A stretch of DNA of 64,000 nt from Chryseobacterium gilvum. Lineage in GTDB: Bacteria; Bacteroidota; Bacteroidia; Flavobacteriales; Weeksellaceae. Positions 8,834 to 16,779 of this stretch are shown here, one piece after another. Location: the NCBI RefSeq assembly GCF_025628965.1, contig NZ_JAOTEN010000002.1:1-64000 (forward strand). The letters are read 5' to 3'. The notes beneath the pieces were generated by a model. That model saw nothing but the letters and a program-made list of their open reading frames with translations, was not told the origin of the DNA and made no database searches. Each line of letters begins with the position of its first letter. The first letter of the stretch is position 1. Position numbers and translations under genes: made by a program.

Positions 8834-9379
8834 TTAATTTACAGTTGTCTTAATGACCTTAGACTCATCAATATTGTAATATTTGATAACGGCATTATAA
8901 TCATTGTAATTCAACGTAGAATTTTTGTTCGGATCAGCGGGTAAAATTATAATTCTGAAAGTCTGATTGGTAAGATACTGAGCGATTTCACCGGTAGTAA
9001 TCTGGCTGCTTTGATTAAAATTAGCCTCTGTTCTGATCTGGACATCCTGCGAAGTAAAATCAAAGTTATAGTCTAATTCTCTTCCTACAGGAAGATTATT
9101 AACATCATCTAAATAATACGTCTTAGGAATAAGCTGCCATACTGCACCATTGGAAGTATTAGAGTTTGTATTTCTGTATACTAATATTGCATCTGTATTG
9201 GCAATGGCCAATCCCTGAGAAATTTTAAAACCATTATTAGCTGTAAAAGTTCCTGTAACGTCTCTCATCTGAAGTACAATATCATTTGCAGGTACTTCTA
9301 CCACATCATCGCTGTTATCACAACTATATATAAACATGCTTGCAAAGGCCAGCATAAAAAAAGGAATAATTCTTTTCAT
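8834..9379 (-). CDS. hypothetical lipoprotein
   Basis: A 181-residue predicted lipoprotein. The signal peptide ends in the lipobox FIYSC with Cys20, followed by an acidic DNSDD stretch typical of surface-exposed Bacteroidetes lipoproteins. The mature part is beta-rich and rich in Asn, Thr and Asp. No named domain is recognised. It is divergent from the GH3 gene and shares the terminator after ribA. Its promoter should lie in the 117-base gap with the GH3 promoter. Confidence 0.78.
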   Translation of the reverse strand: MKRIIPFFMLAFASMFIYSCDNSDDVVEVPANDIVLQMRDVTGTFTANNGFKISQGLAIANTDAILVYRNTNSNTSNGAVWQLIPKTYYLDDVNNLPVGRELDYNFDFTSQDVQIRTEANFNQSSQITTGEIAQYLTNQTFRIIILPADPNKNSTLNYNDYNAVIKYYNIDESKVIKTTVN

Positions 9380-9471
9380 TATAAAAAATTTAATATTATT
9401 AATAGATTAGGCTTATTCAAAAGATATACCAAAAAACTCAGAAACTTTATTAATCCTGATTTTTTTAATTG

Positions 9472-9479
9472 TATTTTTG
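9472..9479 (+). promoter_or_regulatory. candidate -7 promoter element for the GH3 gene
   Basis: TATTTTTG matches TAnnTTTG and is 17 bases before the GH3 ATG. Confidence 0.45.
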
Positions 9480-9496
9480 TTCTTATTCAAAAAAAT

Positions 9497-11230
9497 ATGA
9501 ACAGAATAGTTTTTAGTGTCTTGTGTATATTGATTCTGATAAGCTCAAAAATTTCAGCACAATATCAGCCGAAAGACATTTCACGTTCAGACCTTAAAAA
9601 AGCCCAGGAATGGGTTGATAAAACATACGGCTCACTTACTCAGGACGAAAAGCTGGGCCAGCTTTTTATCGTTGCTTTATATACGAATAAAGACGAAAAT
9701 CACATCAATCAGGTAAGAAATATTGTGATCAACGATAAGATCGGAGGATTGATTCTGATGCAGGACGATGCAGCGAGAGAAATTACTCTTGTGAATGAAT
9801 TTCAGCAAAAATCTAAAGTTCCGCTCATGATCGGAATGGATGCAGAATGGGGGCTTTATCAGAGAATTGCCGCCGCACATAAATTTCCCTGGGCTATGAC
9901 TTTAGGCGCGATTCAGGATAAAAATCTCATTTACCAGATGGCTTCAAAAATTGCGGAAGACAGCAAAATAATGGGAATCAACTGGGATTTTGCGCCCGTT
10001 GTAGATGTGAATACCAATCCGAATAACCCGATAATCGGAAACAGAAGCTTTGGTTCAGAAGTAAGCAACGTTACTGAATCTGCCCTCTCCTATTCCAATG
10101 GTTTACAGGACAATAATATTCTAGCCGCCATCAAACATTTTCCGGGACATGGAGATACAAGCACAGATTCTCATCTGGATCTTCCGGTGGTTTCTCATAA
10201 TCTGGAAAGATTAAACACGATAGAACTCGCTCCTTTTAAAGCTTTAATGAATAAAGGAATCGGCGGCGTGATGGTTGCCCATTTATACGTTCCCAGCTTA
10301 GAACCGGAAAAAGGAATCCCGGCTTCGGTTTCTAAAAAAATTATCACCGGCCTCTTAAAAGAAAAATTAGGATTTAAAGGCCTGATTATTACAGACGCAC
10401 TCAATATGGGAGCCGTAGCCAATAAATACAAACCGGGTGAACTGGATGCCATGGCTTTCAAAGCAGGAAACGACATCATGCTTTTCTCTCAGGGAGTGTC
10501 CGAAGGGAAAAAACTGATTCAGAAAGCCATTGATAACGGAGAGATTTCTCAGGCCAGAGTAGATGAAAGCGTGAAGAAAATTCTCTTAACAAAATATTAT
10601 TTAGGCTTAAAAGAATACACACCCAAGAATCCTGAAAATATTAAGGAAGACCTTAATAATGATTCCCATAAAAAACTCGTTCAGAACCTTTATTCGAATG
10701 CTTTAACATTGATAAAGGACGAAAAAAAACTGCTTCCTTTGAACTGTAAAACCACTTGCTATTATGTTCCCTTGGAAGAAGCGCCTTATCAGACTTTTGC
10801 AGATCAGCTTAATTTAAATGCAACAGTCATTATCAAAAAAGCTTCGGAAATCAATAAAATTCCCGCCCATTCTACGGTAATTGTAGGTATTCATAAAGAT
10901 AATTCTACCGCATACAAACCCTATAAAATTTCTGAAGAATCAAAAAAAATACTTACAGATTTAGCTAAAAACCAAAATGTGATTTTAAATATTTTCGGAA
11001 GCGCATATGCTTTAAAAGATATTGATGTATCTAAAATTTCAACCGTTTTGGTTTCTTACGAAAACAATGATGACGCAATGACTGCAACCGCAAATGCCAT
11101 CAATGGCAAAACTAAAATCTGGGGCAGGCTTCCGGTTTTAGTAAATGACCAACTAAAAGCTGGAATGGGAATGACTTTAGAAGCTACTCAATTTTCAGCC
11201 TCTAAAAAATTCACTACTGCAAATAATTGA
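9497..11230 (+). CDS. secreted glycoside hydrolase family 3 (NagZ-like beta-N-acetylhexosaminidase)
   Basis: A 577-residue protein with a signal peptide (about 1-21, ...KISAQ). The GH3 N-terminal TIM barrel carries KHFPGHGDTSTDSH at 213-226, the hallmark of the NagZ-type subgroup. Its His/Asp pair serves as acid/base, and Asp300 in IITDALNMG is the candidate nucleophile. A C-terminal alpha/beta domain (about 395-560) follows, which short NagZ proteins lack. It probably releases N-acetylglucosamine from peptidoglycan fragments or chitin-like oligosaccharides outside the cytoplasm. bshA follows after 10-60 bases, depending on its start, without an evident functional link. Confidence 0.9.
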   Translation: MNRIVFSVLCILILISSKISAQYQPKDISRSDLKKAQEWVDKTYGSLTQDEKLGQLFIVALYTNKDENHINQVRNIVINDKIGGLILMQDDAAREITLVNEFQQKSKVPLMIGMDAEWGLYQRIAAAHKFPWAMTLGAIQDKNLIYQMASKIAEDSKIMGINWDFAPVVDVNTNPNNPIIGNRSFGSEVSNVTESALSYSNGLQDNNILAAIKHFPGHGDTSTDSHLDLPVVSHNLERLNTIELAPFKALMNKGIGGVMVAHLYVPSLEPEKGIPASVSKKIITGLLKEKLGFKGLIITDALNMGAVANKYKPGELDAMAFKAGNDIMLFSQGVSEGKKLIQKAIDNGEISQARVDESVKKILLTKYYLGLKEYTPKNPENIKEDLNNDSHKKLVQNLYSNALTLIKDEKKLLPLNCKTTCYYVPLEEAPYQTFADQLNLNATVIIKKASEINKIPAHSTVIVGIHKDNSTAYKPYKISEESKKILTDLAKNQNVILNIFGSAYALKDIDVSKISTVLVSYENNDDAMTATANAINGKTKIWGRLPVLVNDQLKAGMGMTLEATQFSASKKFTTANN

Positions 11231-11291
11231 AACAATAAAAATGAAACGCTTTAACGGGCGTTTTATCTATTTTAACAATAAAATGAAACAC

Positions 11292-12440
11292 ATGAAAATA
11301 GGCATACTTTGCTATCCAACCTACGGAGGAAGCGGAATCGTGGCAACAGAACTCGGGATGTCACTCGCCAATAAAGGCTATGAAGTGCACTTTATTAGTT
11401 CTGCACTTCCGGCAAGACTGGATATTACCAATCCTAATATTTTCTTTCATAAAGTGAATGTTCAGACCTACCCGCTTTTTCAGTACCAACCGTATGATAT
11501 TGCACTAAGCTCCATGATTTACCGGGTCGTGAACCTCTACAAGCTGGATCTGCTTCATGCCCATTATGCGATTCCTTATGCCTATGCGGCTTTTACCGCA
11601 AAACAGATGCTGAAGGAAGACAACAACGATATTCCTTTGGTAACGACCCTTCACGGAACCGATATTACTTTGGTAGGACAACATCCGAGTTATAAACATG
11701 CGGTAGAATTTTCCATCAATCAGTCAGATGCGATTACTTCCGTTTCCGAAAGCTTAAAAAAAGATACCCTTCAGTTTTTCAATATCAAAAAAGAAATCCA
11801 GGTTATTACCAATTTTATTGACAATTCAGAATTTAATGACCTCAACGAATGCCAGAGAACGCAGTTTGCCAATGCTGATGAAAAAATCCTGATTCATGTC
11901 TCCAACTTACGCCCGGTAAAACGGGTGGATGAAGTGCTTCAGATTTTCAAGAGTGTTCAGAAAAAAGTAAAATCAAAACTGATCATCATCGGAGAAGGCC
12001 CCGATATGGAAAAAGTAAACCAGTTTCTGGAAGAAAACCCCGAACTGATCTCAAAAATACGTCTTCTGGGTAAAGTAAATGACCTGTACAGGATTTTACG
12101 GCTTTCAGACGTGTTTTTGCTGCCTTCCGAACAGGAAAGCTTCGGTCTTGCCGCATTGGAAGCAATGGCTGCCAATACTCCGGTAATCAGCTCCAATGCG
12201 GGCGGGATTCCTGAAGTAAACATTCAGGGTGAAACCGGTTTTCTGGCCGAAATCGGAAATGTGGAAGCCATGAGCAATTATACCATCAAGCTGCTTAGCA
12301 ATGAAGAACTTCTGACCCAGATGAAAATCAACGCCAAACAGCAGGCGATTAAATTTGACCTACAAAATGTGCTTCCGATCTACGAAGAAATGTATAAAAC
12401 GACGATCGAGAATTTTAAAGGCGTACCTGCTAAGATTTAA
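11292..12440 (+). CDS. bshA: BshA, N-acetyl-alpha-D-glucosaminyl L-malate synthase
   Basis: A GT4 glycosyltransferase of 382 residues that transfers GlcNAc from UDP-GlcNAc to L-malate, the first step of bacillithiol synthesis. The start MKIGILCYPTYGGSG is chosen because it begins the first Rossmann strand; an upstream ATG at 11241 and one at 11283 are in frame but add unconserved residues. Diagnostic segments are the glycine-rich loop YGGSGIVATELG, a donor-site GEGPDM, and the GT4 EX7E-type motif ESFGLAALEAMA. The last 25 codons are nearly duplicated about 4.2 kb downstream at 16578-16651. Other bsh genes are not in this window. Confidence 0.93.
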   Translation: MKIGILCYPTYGGSGIVATELGMSLANKGYEVHFISSALPARLDITNPNIFFHKVNVQTYPLFQYQPYDIALSSMIYRVVNLYKLDLLHAHYAIPYAYAAFTAKQMLKEDNNDIPLVTTLHGTDITLVGQHPSYKHAVEFSINQSDAITSVSESLKKDTLQFFNIKKEIQVITNFIDNSEFNDLNECQRTQFANADEKILIHVSNLRPVKRVDEVLQIFKSVQKKVKSKLIIIGEGPDMEKVNQFLEENPELISKIRLLGKVNDLYRILRLSDVFLLPSEQESFGLAALEAMAANTPVISSNAGGIPEVNIQGETGFLAEIGNVEAMSNYTIKLLSNEELLTQMKINAKQQAIKFDLQNVLPIYEEMYKTTIENFKGVPAKI

Positions 12441-12450
12441 AATATTTTAT

Positions 12451-12458
12451 TATTTTTG
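12451..12458 (+). promoter_or_regulatory. candidate -7 promoter element for the 160-aa gene
   Basis: TATTTTTG matches TAnnTTTG, 25 bases before the ATG at 12483 and 10 bases after the bshA stop. No good -33 element is visible, since that region lies inside bshA. Confidence 0.35.
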
Positions 12459-12482
12459 AATTTTAACAAATTAAATTCATAA

Positions 12483-12965
12483 ATGATGAGTACAAACAAT
12501 CAGATCAGTGTAGAAATCCCCCAAACCGTATTAGACGAGGTCAGCCAGAAATTACAGGACTGTAAAACCTTACTTGCCCCTTACCTGAAAGCCCTTACTG
12601 CAGACCAGCGAAAATCGCTGTTCAAGATGGGTGACAAAACAGTCGCTACGGTGCAGAAAGTAAAAAGTTACCTGGAAACCAATCCGGAATTTGCACCTGC
12701 GTATATGGATAAAGCCGAGTTTCTAAAAGATGAAGCTGTGGTGACGGGACTAAGCCCGCTTTCTAATCTTACCGAACAATTGTCTTCTGATATAGATGAT
12801 ACCGTTATGCTTGCAGGCAGTGAAGCATTAATGGCATCCATGCTGTACTACGGAACGGCGAAAGAAGCCGCTTCCAAAGGGGTTGCCACCGCAAAACCTG
12901 TGTATGAAGATCTCAGCCAAAGATTCAGCAAGAAGGGAAATAAAAACTTTCCTGCCAAAGACTAA
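12483..12965 (+). CDS. hypothetical protein, 160 aa
   Basis: A soluble, mostly helical protein without a signal peptide or membrane segment. An alternative start is the second Met at 12486. Visible traits are a conserved-looking EIPQTVLDEVSQKLQDC segment near the N-terminus, an Ala/Gly-rich helix near 118-140, and a basic tail (SKKGNKNF). I do not recognise a family. It has its own promoter candidate and a good terminator, so it is probably a single-gene unit. It lies at the left edge of the accessory patch. Confidence 0.72.
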   Translation: MMSTNNQISVEIPQTVLDEVSQKLQDCKTLLAPYLKALTADQRKSLFKMGDKTVATVQKVKSYLETNPEFAPAYMDKAEFLKDEAVVTGLSPLSNLTEQLSSDIDDTVMLAGSEALMASMLYYGTAKEAASKGVATAKPVYEDLSQRFSKKGNKNFPAKD

Positions 12966-12978
12966 ATAATTAACCATC

Positions 12979-13020
12979 AGATTCTTCTGTGTATTGTATA
13001 ATAGCTGGAAGAATCTTTTT
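12979..13020 (+). terminator. terminator after the 160-aa gene
   Basis: The arm AGATTCTTC pairs with GAAGAATCT across a 20-base loop and is followed by a T-run. It lies 14 bases after the stop codon. Confidence 0.75.
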
Positions 13021-13130
13021 TATTTACAATAGTTTTGATGGAATGATTAAAAGCATCTTGCAAGACTCTTTTTGCATCTCCGGAGAGCTTAAAAGAATCT
13101 ATTTTAATTCTTTTTTGCATTACCGCACAC

Positions 13131-13160
13131 AAAAAAAGCATCTCGTGAGATGCTTTTTTT
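13131..13160. terminator. bidirectional hairpin terminator after the XRE gene
   Basis: The arms AAAAAAAGCATCTC and GAGATGCTTTTTTT pair almost perfectly. On the minus strand the hairpin directly follows the stop at 13167-13169 of the XRE regulator gene. Confidence 0.85.
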
Positions 13161-13166
13161 ATATTG

Positions 13167-13562
13167 TTAGTTATTCTGAGACTTTAGCGCCTTATTTTCT
13201 TCCCGCAACCGCTGGTTTTCTTCTTTCAGGAGTGCAATATGCTCCTGAAGGCTTTCTATAAGTTTATCTGAGGTGTGATAGTTGATCGTCTGGTTTTGAA
13301 TTACCCCCACTTCCATTATCGTTAGTCGATTCATTATTATTATTCACTTGTACATACCCTTCTTCCGGTTTAAGAATATCGTCAATTTTCACCTCAAGCG
13401 AATCGCAGATTTTTTCGATATGGTTGATCCACGAGTTGGTTTCACCGTTTTCGATCCGCTGGTAGGTGAGCGTGAGATGTGCAGCTTCTCGGCAAGTTCT
13501 TCCTGTGAAAACCCTTTTTCTTCGCGGTATTTTCTTATTCTTTTTCCTATGGTTGCATTCAT
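13167..13562 (-). pseudogene. XRE-family HTH regulator with two compensating frameshifts
   Basis: Read on the minus strand, frame one begins MNATIGKRIRKYREEKGF and continues through SQEELAEKLHIS, the first helices of an XRE/Cro helix-turn-helix domain. Near 13480 the coding pattern moves to another frame (TYQRIENGETNSWINHIEK, then ICDSLEVKIDDIL). At a G5 run near 13326-13330 it returns to the first frame and ends as a coiled coil (LIESLQEHIALLKEENQRL). The span is 396 bases, so one missing base and one extra base cancel out. In the first frame a stop falls soon after the shift. It is either a decayed gene or carries sequencing errors. No intact ORF covers it. Confidence 0.72.
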
Positions 13563-13661
13563 GGCTGAAAATCTGTTTTAGCGTAGCACAAATATAATTT
13601 TTTTCCGAACATAATCATGCATCAAAAACAGGGCATTGCCTCTGTGAAAAATTTTCGCATC

Positions 13662-13688
13662 TTTGTCAGATTAAAAAATTTATATTTA
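13662..13688 (+). promoter_or_regulatory. weak promoter candidate for the 499-aa lipoprotein
   Basis: A TTTG at 13662-13665 and a TATATTTA at 13681-13688 resemble the -33 and -7 elements, but the spacing is shorter than usual. They lie 21 bases upstream of the ATG. Confidence 0.3.
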
Positions 13689-13709
13689 GCCCCTAAAACA
13701 ACATAAATA

Positions 13710-15209
13710 ATGAAAAAAATTAATGTTTTAATGCTTATTGCATTGTTATTCTTAGCATTCAGCTGTAGAACTGGAATAGAAGCTGACTCTATTTCAGATT
13801 CTGCCATTCCTCACAAGAATTCTTCCAAAATAAAATTCCAGCAGTTTCAATCGGAAACCCAGATAAAAGATTTCAGTACATTTCTGGACCTGAGTTCTGA
13901 AAAGAGAAAAACAGCAGCTCATAAAAATGGAAATATCTTAGCGGCATATAATATAGATACTGAAAACATCAACAAGCTTGATTTCAGTAACCACCAAACC
14001 TATACGTTCCGTGCTTATAATATTTTTGAAAGCCCTGAAAATATTTATAATGTACTGTACTATAAAGGGAAAACCAAATGGGAATTCAGCCTTTTTAAAA
14101 TCATCAGAAACCCTCAAAATAAAACTGAAAGAATCATTCCCATCTATGATTCTTCTGTAGGTGAGATTACAACAACAGAAAACCCTGTTTCAGGAAAAAC
14201 TTCCTGCATGGCCGATATTTACTTTACAGAATTTCATTGTACTTGCCCTCCAAGTTGGGGATCGTGCGACCTGTGCGGTGAGTGTGTATCAGAAACTCAT
14301 TCTACTGTGCTGTATGACTGTGGCGGTGGTGCAGGAAACCCTGTTTTTAATACTTCTCCTTCGGGACTTCCTATCATTTATCCGGGAACAGTGCACGATA
14401 CCAATAATCCTCCGGCATATACTCCAATACCTCAAAATCCAAGCCCATATTATTTTGATCCCAACATTCCGCCTTCGATCGATGCAGGGTATGTAAGAGC
14501 AGTAAGATCAGATAATTTCTGGTCTCAGCTTGATAATAATGGAAAGAACTGGGAACAGCAAAATCCGGAAACATATAATGCTTTGTTAGAAAACTATCTT
14601 ACTCATTATACTATTCCCAATAATACTGCTAATCTGCAATTTCATAATTGGGCAATTTCTTTTTTGAATGAAAATCCTACGACAACTTGGGAGCAGTTTC
14701 AAAATTGGTTTATAAAAGCTGATGGAAGTCCAAAAATTATTATCAATACTAATAGCAATAGCAATGCGTTGACATTTAACAATATGGAAGAATTTAAAAA
14801 CTATATTGTAAGTTTTAAAGATTCTTTCATACCTGATAGTTCAAGTTTAGAGTCTATTAATAATACAAATATCACCAAGTTTAAAGCTAAATTTGATATA
14901 TTAGTTCCAGTTTATTTAAATATTCATGCAAAATCAATACTTGAAAATCCAAATACCTATGCAACTGAATTTGATTTATTAGAAGTCAATTCTTTCAAAT
15001 CAGGAATTTCAACATTTTTAACATGGAATCAGGACTCGTATAGTCACAATGTAGATGGACATGTAGTTGAAATAAATTTGAATGGACATTTTGATATCGG
15101 TGTGAAAATAGGAGATTTAGATTTTACATACGCAGATAGTTACATCATAAAGGCAAAATATAATAATATTACAGGAAATGCAATGAGCATCAGCGGAACA
15201 CCAGATTAA
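13710..15209 (+). CDS. hypothetical 499-aa lipoprotein with Cys-rich middle and variable-looking C-terminus
   Basis: The predicted signal peptide MKKINVLMLIALLFLAFSC gives acylation at Cys19. Residues about 165-210 hold a Cys cluster (CTCPPSWGSCDLCGEC), which could form disulfides or bind metal. A Pro/Asn-rich linker (about 215-260) follows, then a Trp/Asn-rich helical segment. The last ~170 residues are beta-rich and encoded by visibly more AT-rich DNA than the first part. No family is recognised. Several small membrane or secreted ORFs follow. A conserved exported N-terminus joined to an exchangeable C-terminus is possible, but a toxin role is speculation. Confidence 0.75.
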   Translation: MKKINVLMLIALLFLAFSCRTGIEADSISDSAIPHKNSSKIKFQQFQSETQIKDFSTFLDLSSEKRKTAAHKNGNILAAYNIDTENINKLDFSNHQTYTFRAYNIFESPENIYNVLYYKGKTKWEFSLFKIIRNPQNKTERIIPIYDSSVGEITTTENPVSGKTSCMADIYFTEFHCTCPPSWGSCDLCGECVSETHSTVLYDCGGGAGNPVFNTSPSGLPIIYPGTVHDTNNPPAYTPIPQNPSPYYFDPNIPPSIDAGYVRAVRSDNFWSQLDNNGKNWEQQNPETYNALLENYLTHYTIPNNTANLQFHNWAISFLNENPTTTWEQFQNWFIKADGSPKIIINTNSNSNALTFNNMEEFKNYIVSFKDSFIPDSSSLESINNTNITKFKAKFDILVPVYLNIHAKSILENPNTYATEFDLLEVNSFKSGISTFLTWNQDSYSHNVDGHVVEINLNGHFDIGVKIGDLDFTYADSYIIKAKYNNITGNAMSISGTPD

Positions 15210-15220
15210 TAATTATAATT

Positions 15221-15346
15221 ATGAAAAAAGATATAATACATAGTGGGACTGGATTAATTATATGGCAGAGTTTTTTAATACTTTGCTTCGTATTGTTCAT
15301 ATTTTTAATTTTTAGACTTTATAAATATTTTAAAAGAAATAGATGA
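15221..15346 (+). CDS. small single-pass membrane protein, 41 aa
   Basis: A short frame starts 11 bases after the stop of the 499-aa lipoprotein gene. It has an N-terminal polar stretch (MKKDIIHSGTG), one strongly hydrophobic helix (about 12-32), and a basic tail ending KYFKRNR. A hairpin terminator follows at once, which supports expression with the preceding gene. No family is recognised. Its position after a lipoprotein would suit a helper or immunity-type peptide, but that is only inference. Confidence 0.5.
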   Translation: MKKDIIHSGTGLIIWQSFLILCFVLFIFLIFRLYKYFKRNR

Positions 15347-15351
15347 TCAAT

Positions 15352-15383
15352 AAAAAGATGCAGAAGATTTCTGCATCTTTTTA
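15352..15383 (+). terminator. terminator after the lipoprotein/small membrane protein pair
   Basis: The arms AAAAAGATGCAGAA and TTCTGCATCTTTTT are perfectly complementary around a 3-base loop, with a T-rich tail. Confidence 0.88.
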
Positions 15384-15406
15384 ATATTAATTATCGGAAA
15401 TTTAAT

Positions 15407-16011
15407 ATGAATAAATTAAAATATATTTTTTCATTCTTTTTTTTAGTTTTTTTCATAATTGGTTACGCTCAATCAAAAGATACCGTTTTCATAAAAAAAA
15501 ACAAAAATCAAAGAATTTATTTTTTACAAAATAAAAATTTGAATTATTATAATACATTAATTGATTTTTCAGATTTTAACATAAATGAGCATACACAAAA
15601 AATTAAATCATTAGGAATAAATTCAAAATGGATACGTATTTATAAGTATAAAAATGAATATTATCTGTATATCCCTTGTGATGACATGAATAATACAAAA
15701 TATCTAATTGATGATTCTAGTTTACAAATAAAATCATCAGAAATATTAAGTTATAGAGTGTGCTCAGTAAAAAGAAAAAAAGAAAAAAAGAAAATAAAAT
15801 TATTCAATATAAAAACACTAACACCAACAAAAAAATTGTATTAACAATTATACCTATTAATAAAGAGAAGGGGATTTATAAATTTATAACTGATGAAGAA
15901 AGCCTTCATTATGAATTTTTAATGCTTGAAATGAATCAATACAAAAACTATAAGGTTATTGTAAATGAATGTATTAATTCTAAGGTTAGCGAATTTGAGT
16001 TTGATAAATAA
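15407..16011 (+). pseudogene. secreted hypothetical protein, frameshifted in a poly-A run
   Basis: The first frame starts with a clear signal peptide (MNKLKYIFSFFFLVFFIIGYAQS) and runs 145 residues to a stop at 15844. A second frame continues without a break in character (KKIVLTIIPINKEKGIYKF...) to 16011. The two join if the A7 run at 15829-15835 had one more A, giving a protein of about 201 residues. The total of 605 bases is one short of a multiple of three, which agrees. Composition is extremely AT-rich. It is a decayed gene, a phase-variable one, or a sequencing error. The family is unknown. Confidence 0.65.
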
Positions 16012-16109
16012 AATAGCTTTACTAGAAGTCTTTAAATTTGGATTTCATTTAAAATTCAAATTTATTTAAATTCAAACAAGAGTATACTGACATTATTTGT
16101 TGGGAATAG

Positions 16110-16217
16110 ATGGATTTAATTTACTCGAAAGATGAAATTAGATTACAAATAAGTTACCTTCAAAAAAATGAAGATATGTGTAAGTTCCTAATTTCCAAAT
16201 CTCCTGTGAAAATTTAA
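16110..16217 (+). CDS. doubtful 35-aa ORF
   Basis: A short frame beginning MDLIYSKDEIRLQ and ending just before a hairpin terminator at 16222. It is hydrophilic, with no signal peptide and no recognised family. Only its position before a terminator supports it. It may be the 3' remnant of a larger gene. Confidence 0.25.
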   Translation: MDLIYSKDEIRLQISYLQKNEDMCKFLISKSPVKI

Positions 16218-16221
16218 AATA

Positions 16222-16253
16222 ATATAAACTGCAGAATGACCTGCAGTTTATAT
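16222..16253 (+). terminator. hairpin terminator in the AT-rich patch
   Basis: The arms ATATAAACTGCAG and CTGCAGTTTATAT pair perfectly around a 6-base loop. The tail is AT-rich rather than a pure T-run. Confidence 0.65.
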
Positions 16254-16269
16254 TTATAACATAATTAAA

Positions 16270-16449
16270 ATGAAAAAAATATCTTTTTTTTTAATATCTA
16301 TTTTTTTTATCTTTCTTTTATCCATAAAAGGTAAAAATTCTATTATTTCTACTTGCTTAAGTTACTATGAAAGTAAAGAATTAGCTTCAATTGCTCAAAA
16401 GCTTTATAAGCAAAAAGTTAAAGAAGATAAGAAAATTTGGAGGAAATGA
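16270..16449 (+). CDS. small secreted or membrane-anchored protein, 59 aa
   Basis: A short frame with a strongly hydrophobic N-terminus (MKKISFFLISIFFIFLLS), which reads as a signal peptide or anchor. A polar helix rich in Lys, Ser and Tyr follows (YYESKELASIAQKLYKQK). The composition matches the surrounding AT-rich patch. No family is recognised. A single start fits the open frame, and the gene ends 121 bases before the bshA-like remnant. Confidence 0.45.
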   Translation: MKKISFFLISIFFIFLLSIKGKNSIISTCLSYYESKELASIAQKLYKQKVKEDKKIWRK

Positions 16450-16505
16450 TTAAAACGTCAACTATAAATTTAAAGGAATAAATAAAATACAAGTTATCCA
16501 TTAAT

Positions 16506-16684
16506 ATGAAAGCATTTAAATTATTAGTATTATTCCTGATAAGCCAAGATGAACAGATGTGCATTTAGGCAGAACAACAGGCGATTAAATTTGACATGAA
16601 AAATGTGCTTCCGATCTACGAAGAAATGTATAAAACGACGATCGAGAATTTCACATCGGTCTCAGAAAAATCGCTCACTCGATA
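16506..16684 (+). pseudogene. bshA 3'-end remnant joined to a foreign start
   Basis: Positions 16578-16651 match the bshA 3' end at 12342-12415 at 71 of 74 bases, without gaps. Upstream, homology continues more weakly to about 16551 (QM.I..QQA pattern), with an in-frame TAG in place of Asn. The tail then diverges (FTSVSEKSLTR versus FKGVPAKI). An ATG at 16506 starts a signal-like peptide (MKAFKLLVLFLIS) that runs in frame into the TAG. No intact product is expected. It marks the right edge of the accessory patch. Confidence 0.75.
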
Positions 16685-16707
16685 ATTTTAAGTTCCCATA
16701 CAATAAG

Positions 16708-16742
16708 CCGTTTTAAATGTAATATTTAAGACGGTTTTTATT
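16708..16742 (+). terminator. terminator after the bshA remnant
   Basis: The arms CCGTTTTAAAT and ATTTAAGACGG pair with one G-T wobble, followed by TTTTTATTTTT. It sits where the terminator of a gene ending at 16684 would be expected, so it may be the original bshA terminator. Confidence 0.75.
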
Positions 16743-16779
16743 TTTATTTCATAAATTAGTAGTTACACAAACACAACTC

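Noticed and set aside
12989..13261. Forward 90-aa ORF after the 160-aa gene
   Set aside because: It runs through two terminator hairpins and opposite the coiled-coil end of the XRE gene, with no protein-like pattern.
13348..13581. Forward 77-aa ORF
   Set aside because: It is the antisense shadow of the XRE helix-turn-helix; the minus strand reads as a known protein type.
15760..16011. 83-aa ORF as a separate gene
   Set aside because: It has no start context of its own and continues the 15407 gene across an A7 tract.
12440..16560. Integrase, transposase or attachment site in the accessory patch
   Set aside because: No recombinase motif or tRNA edge was found; the only edge repeat is the bshA 3' end.
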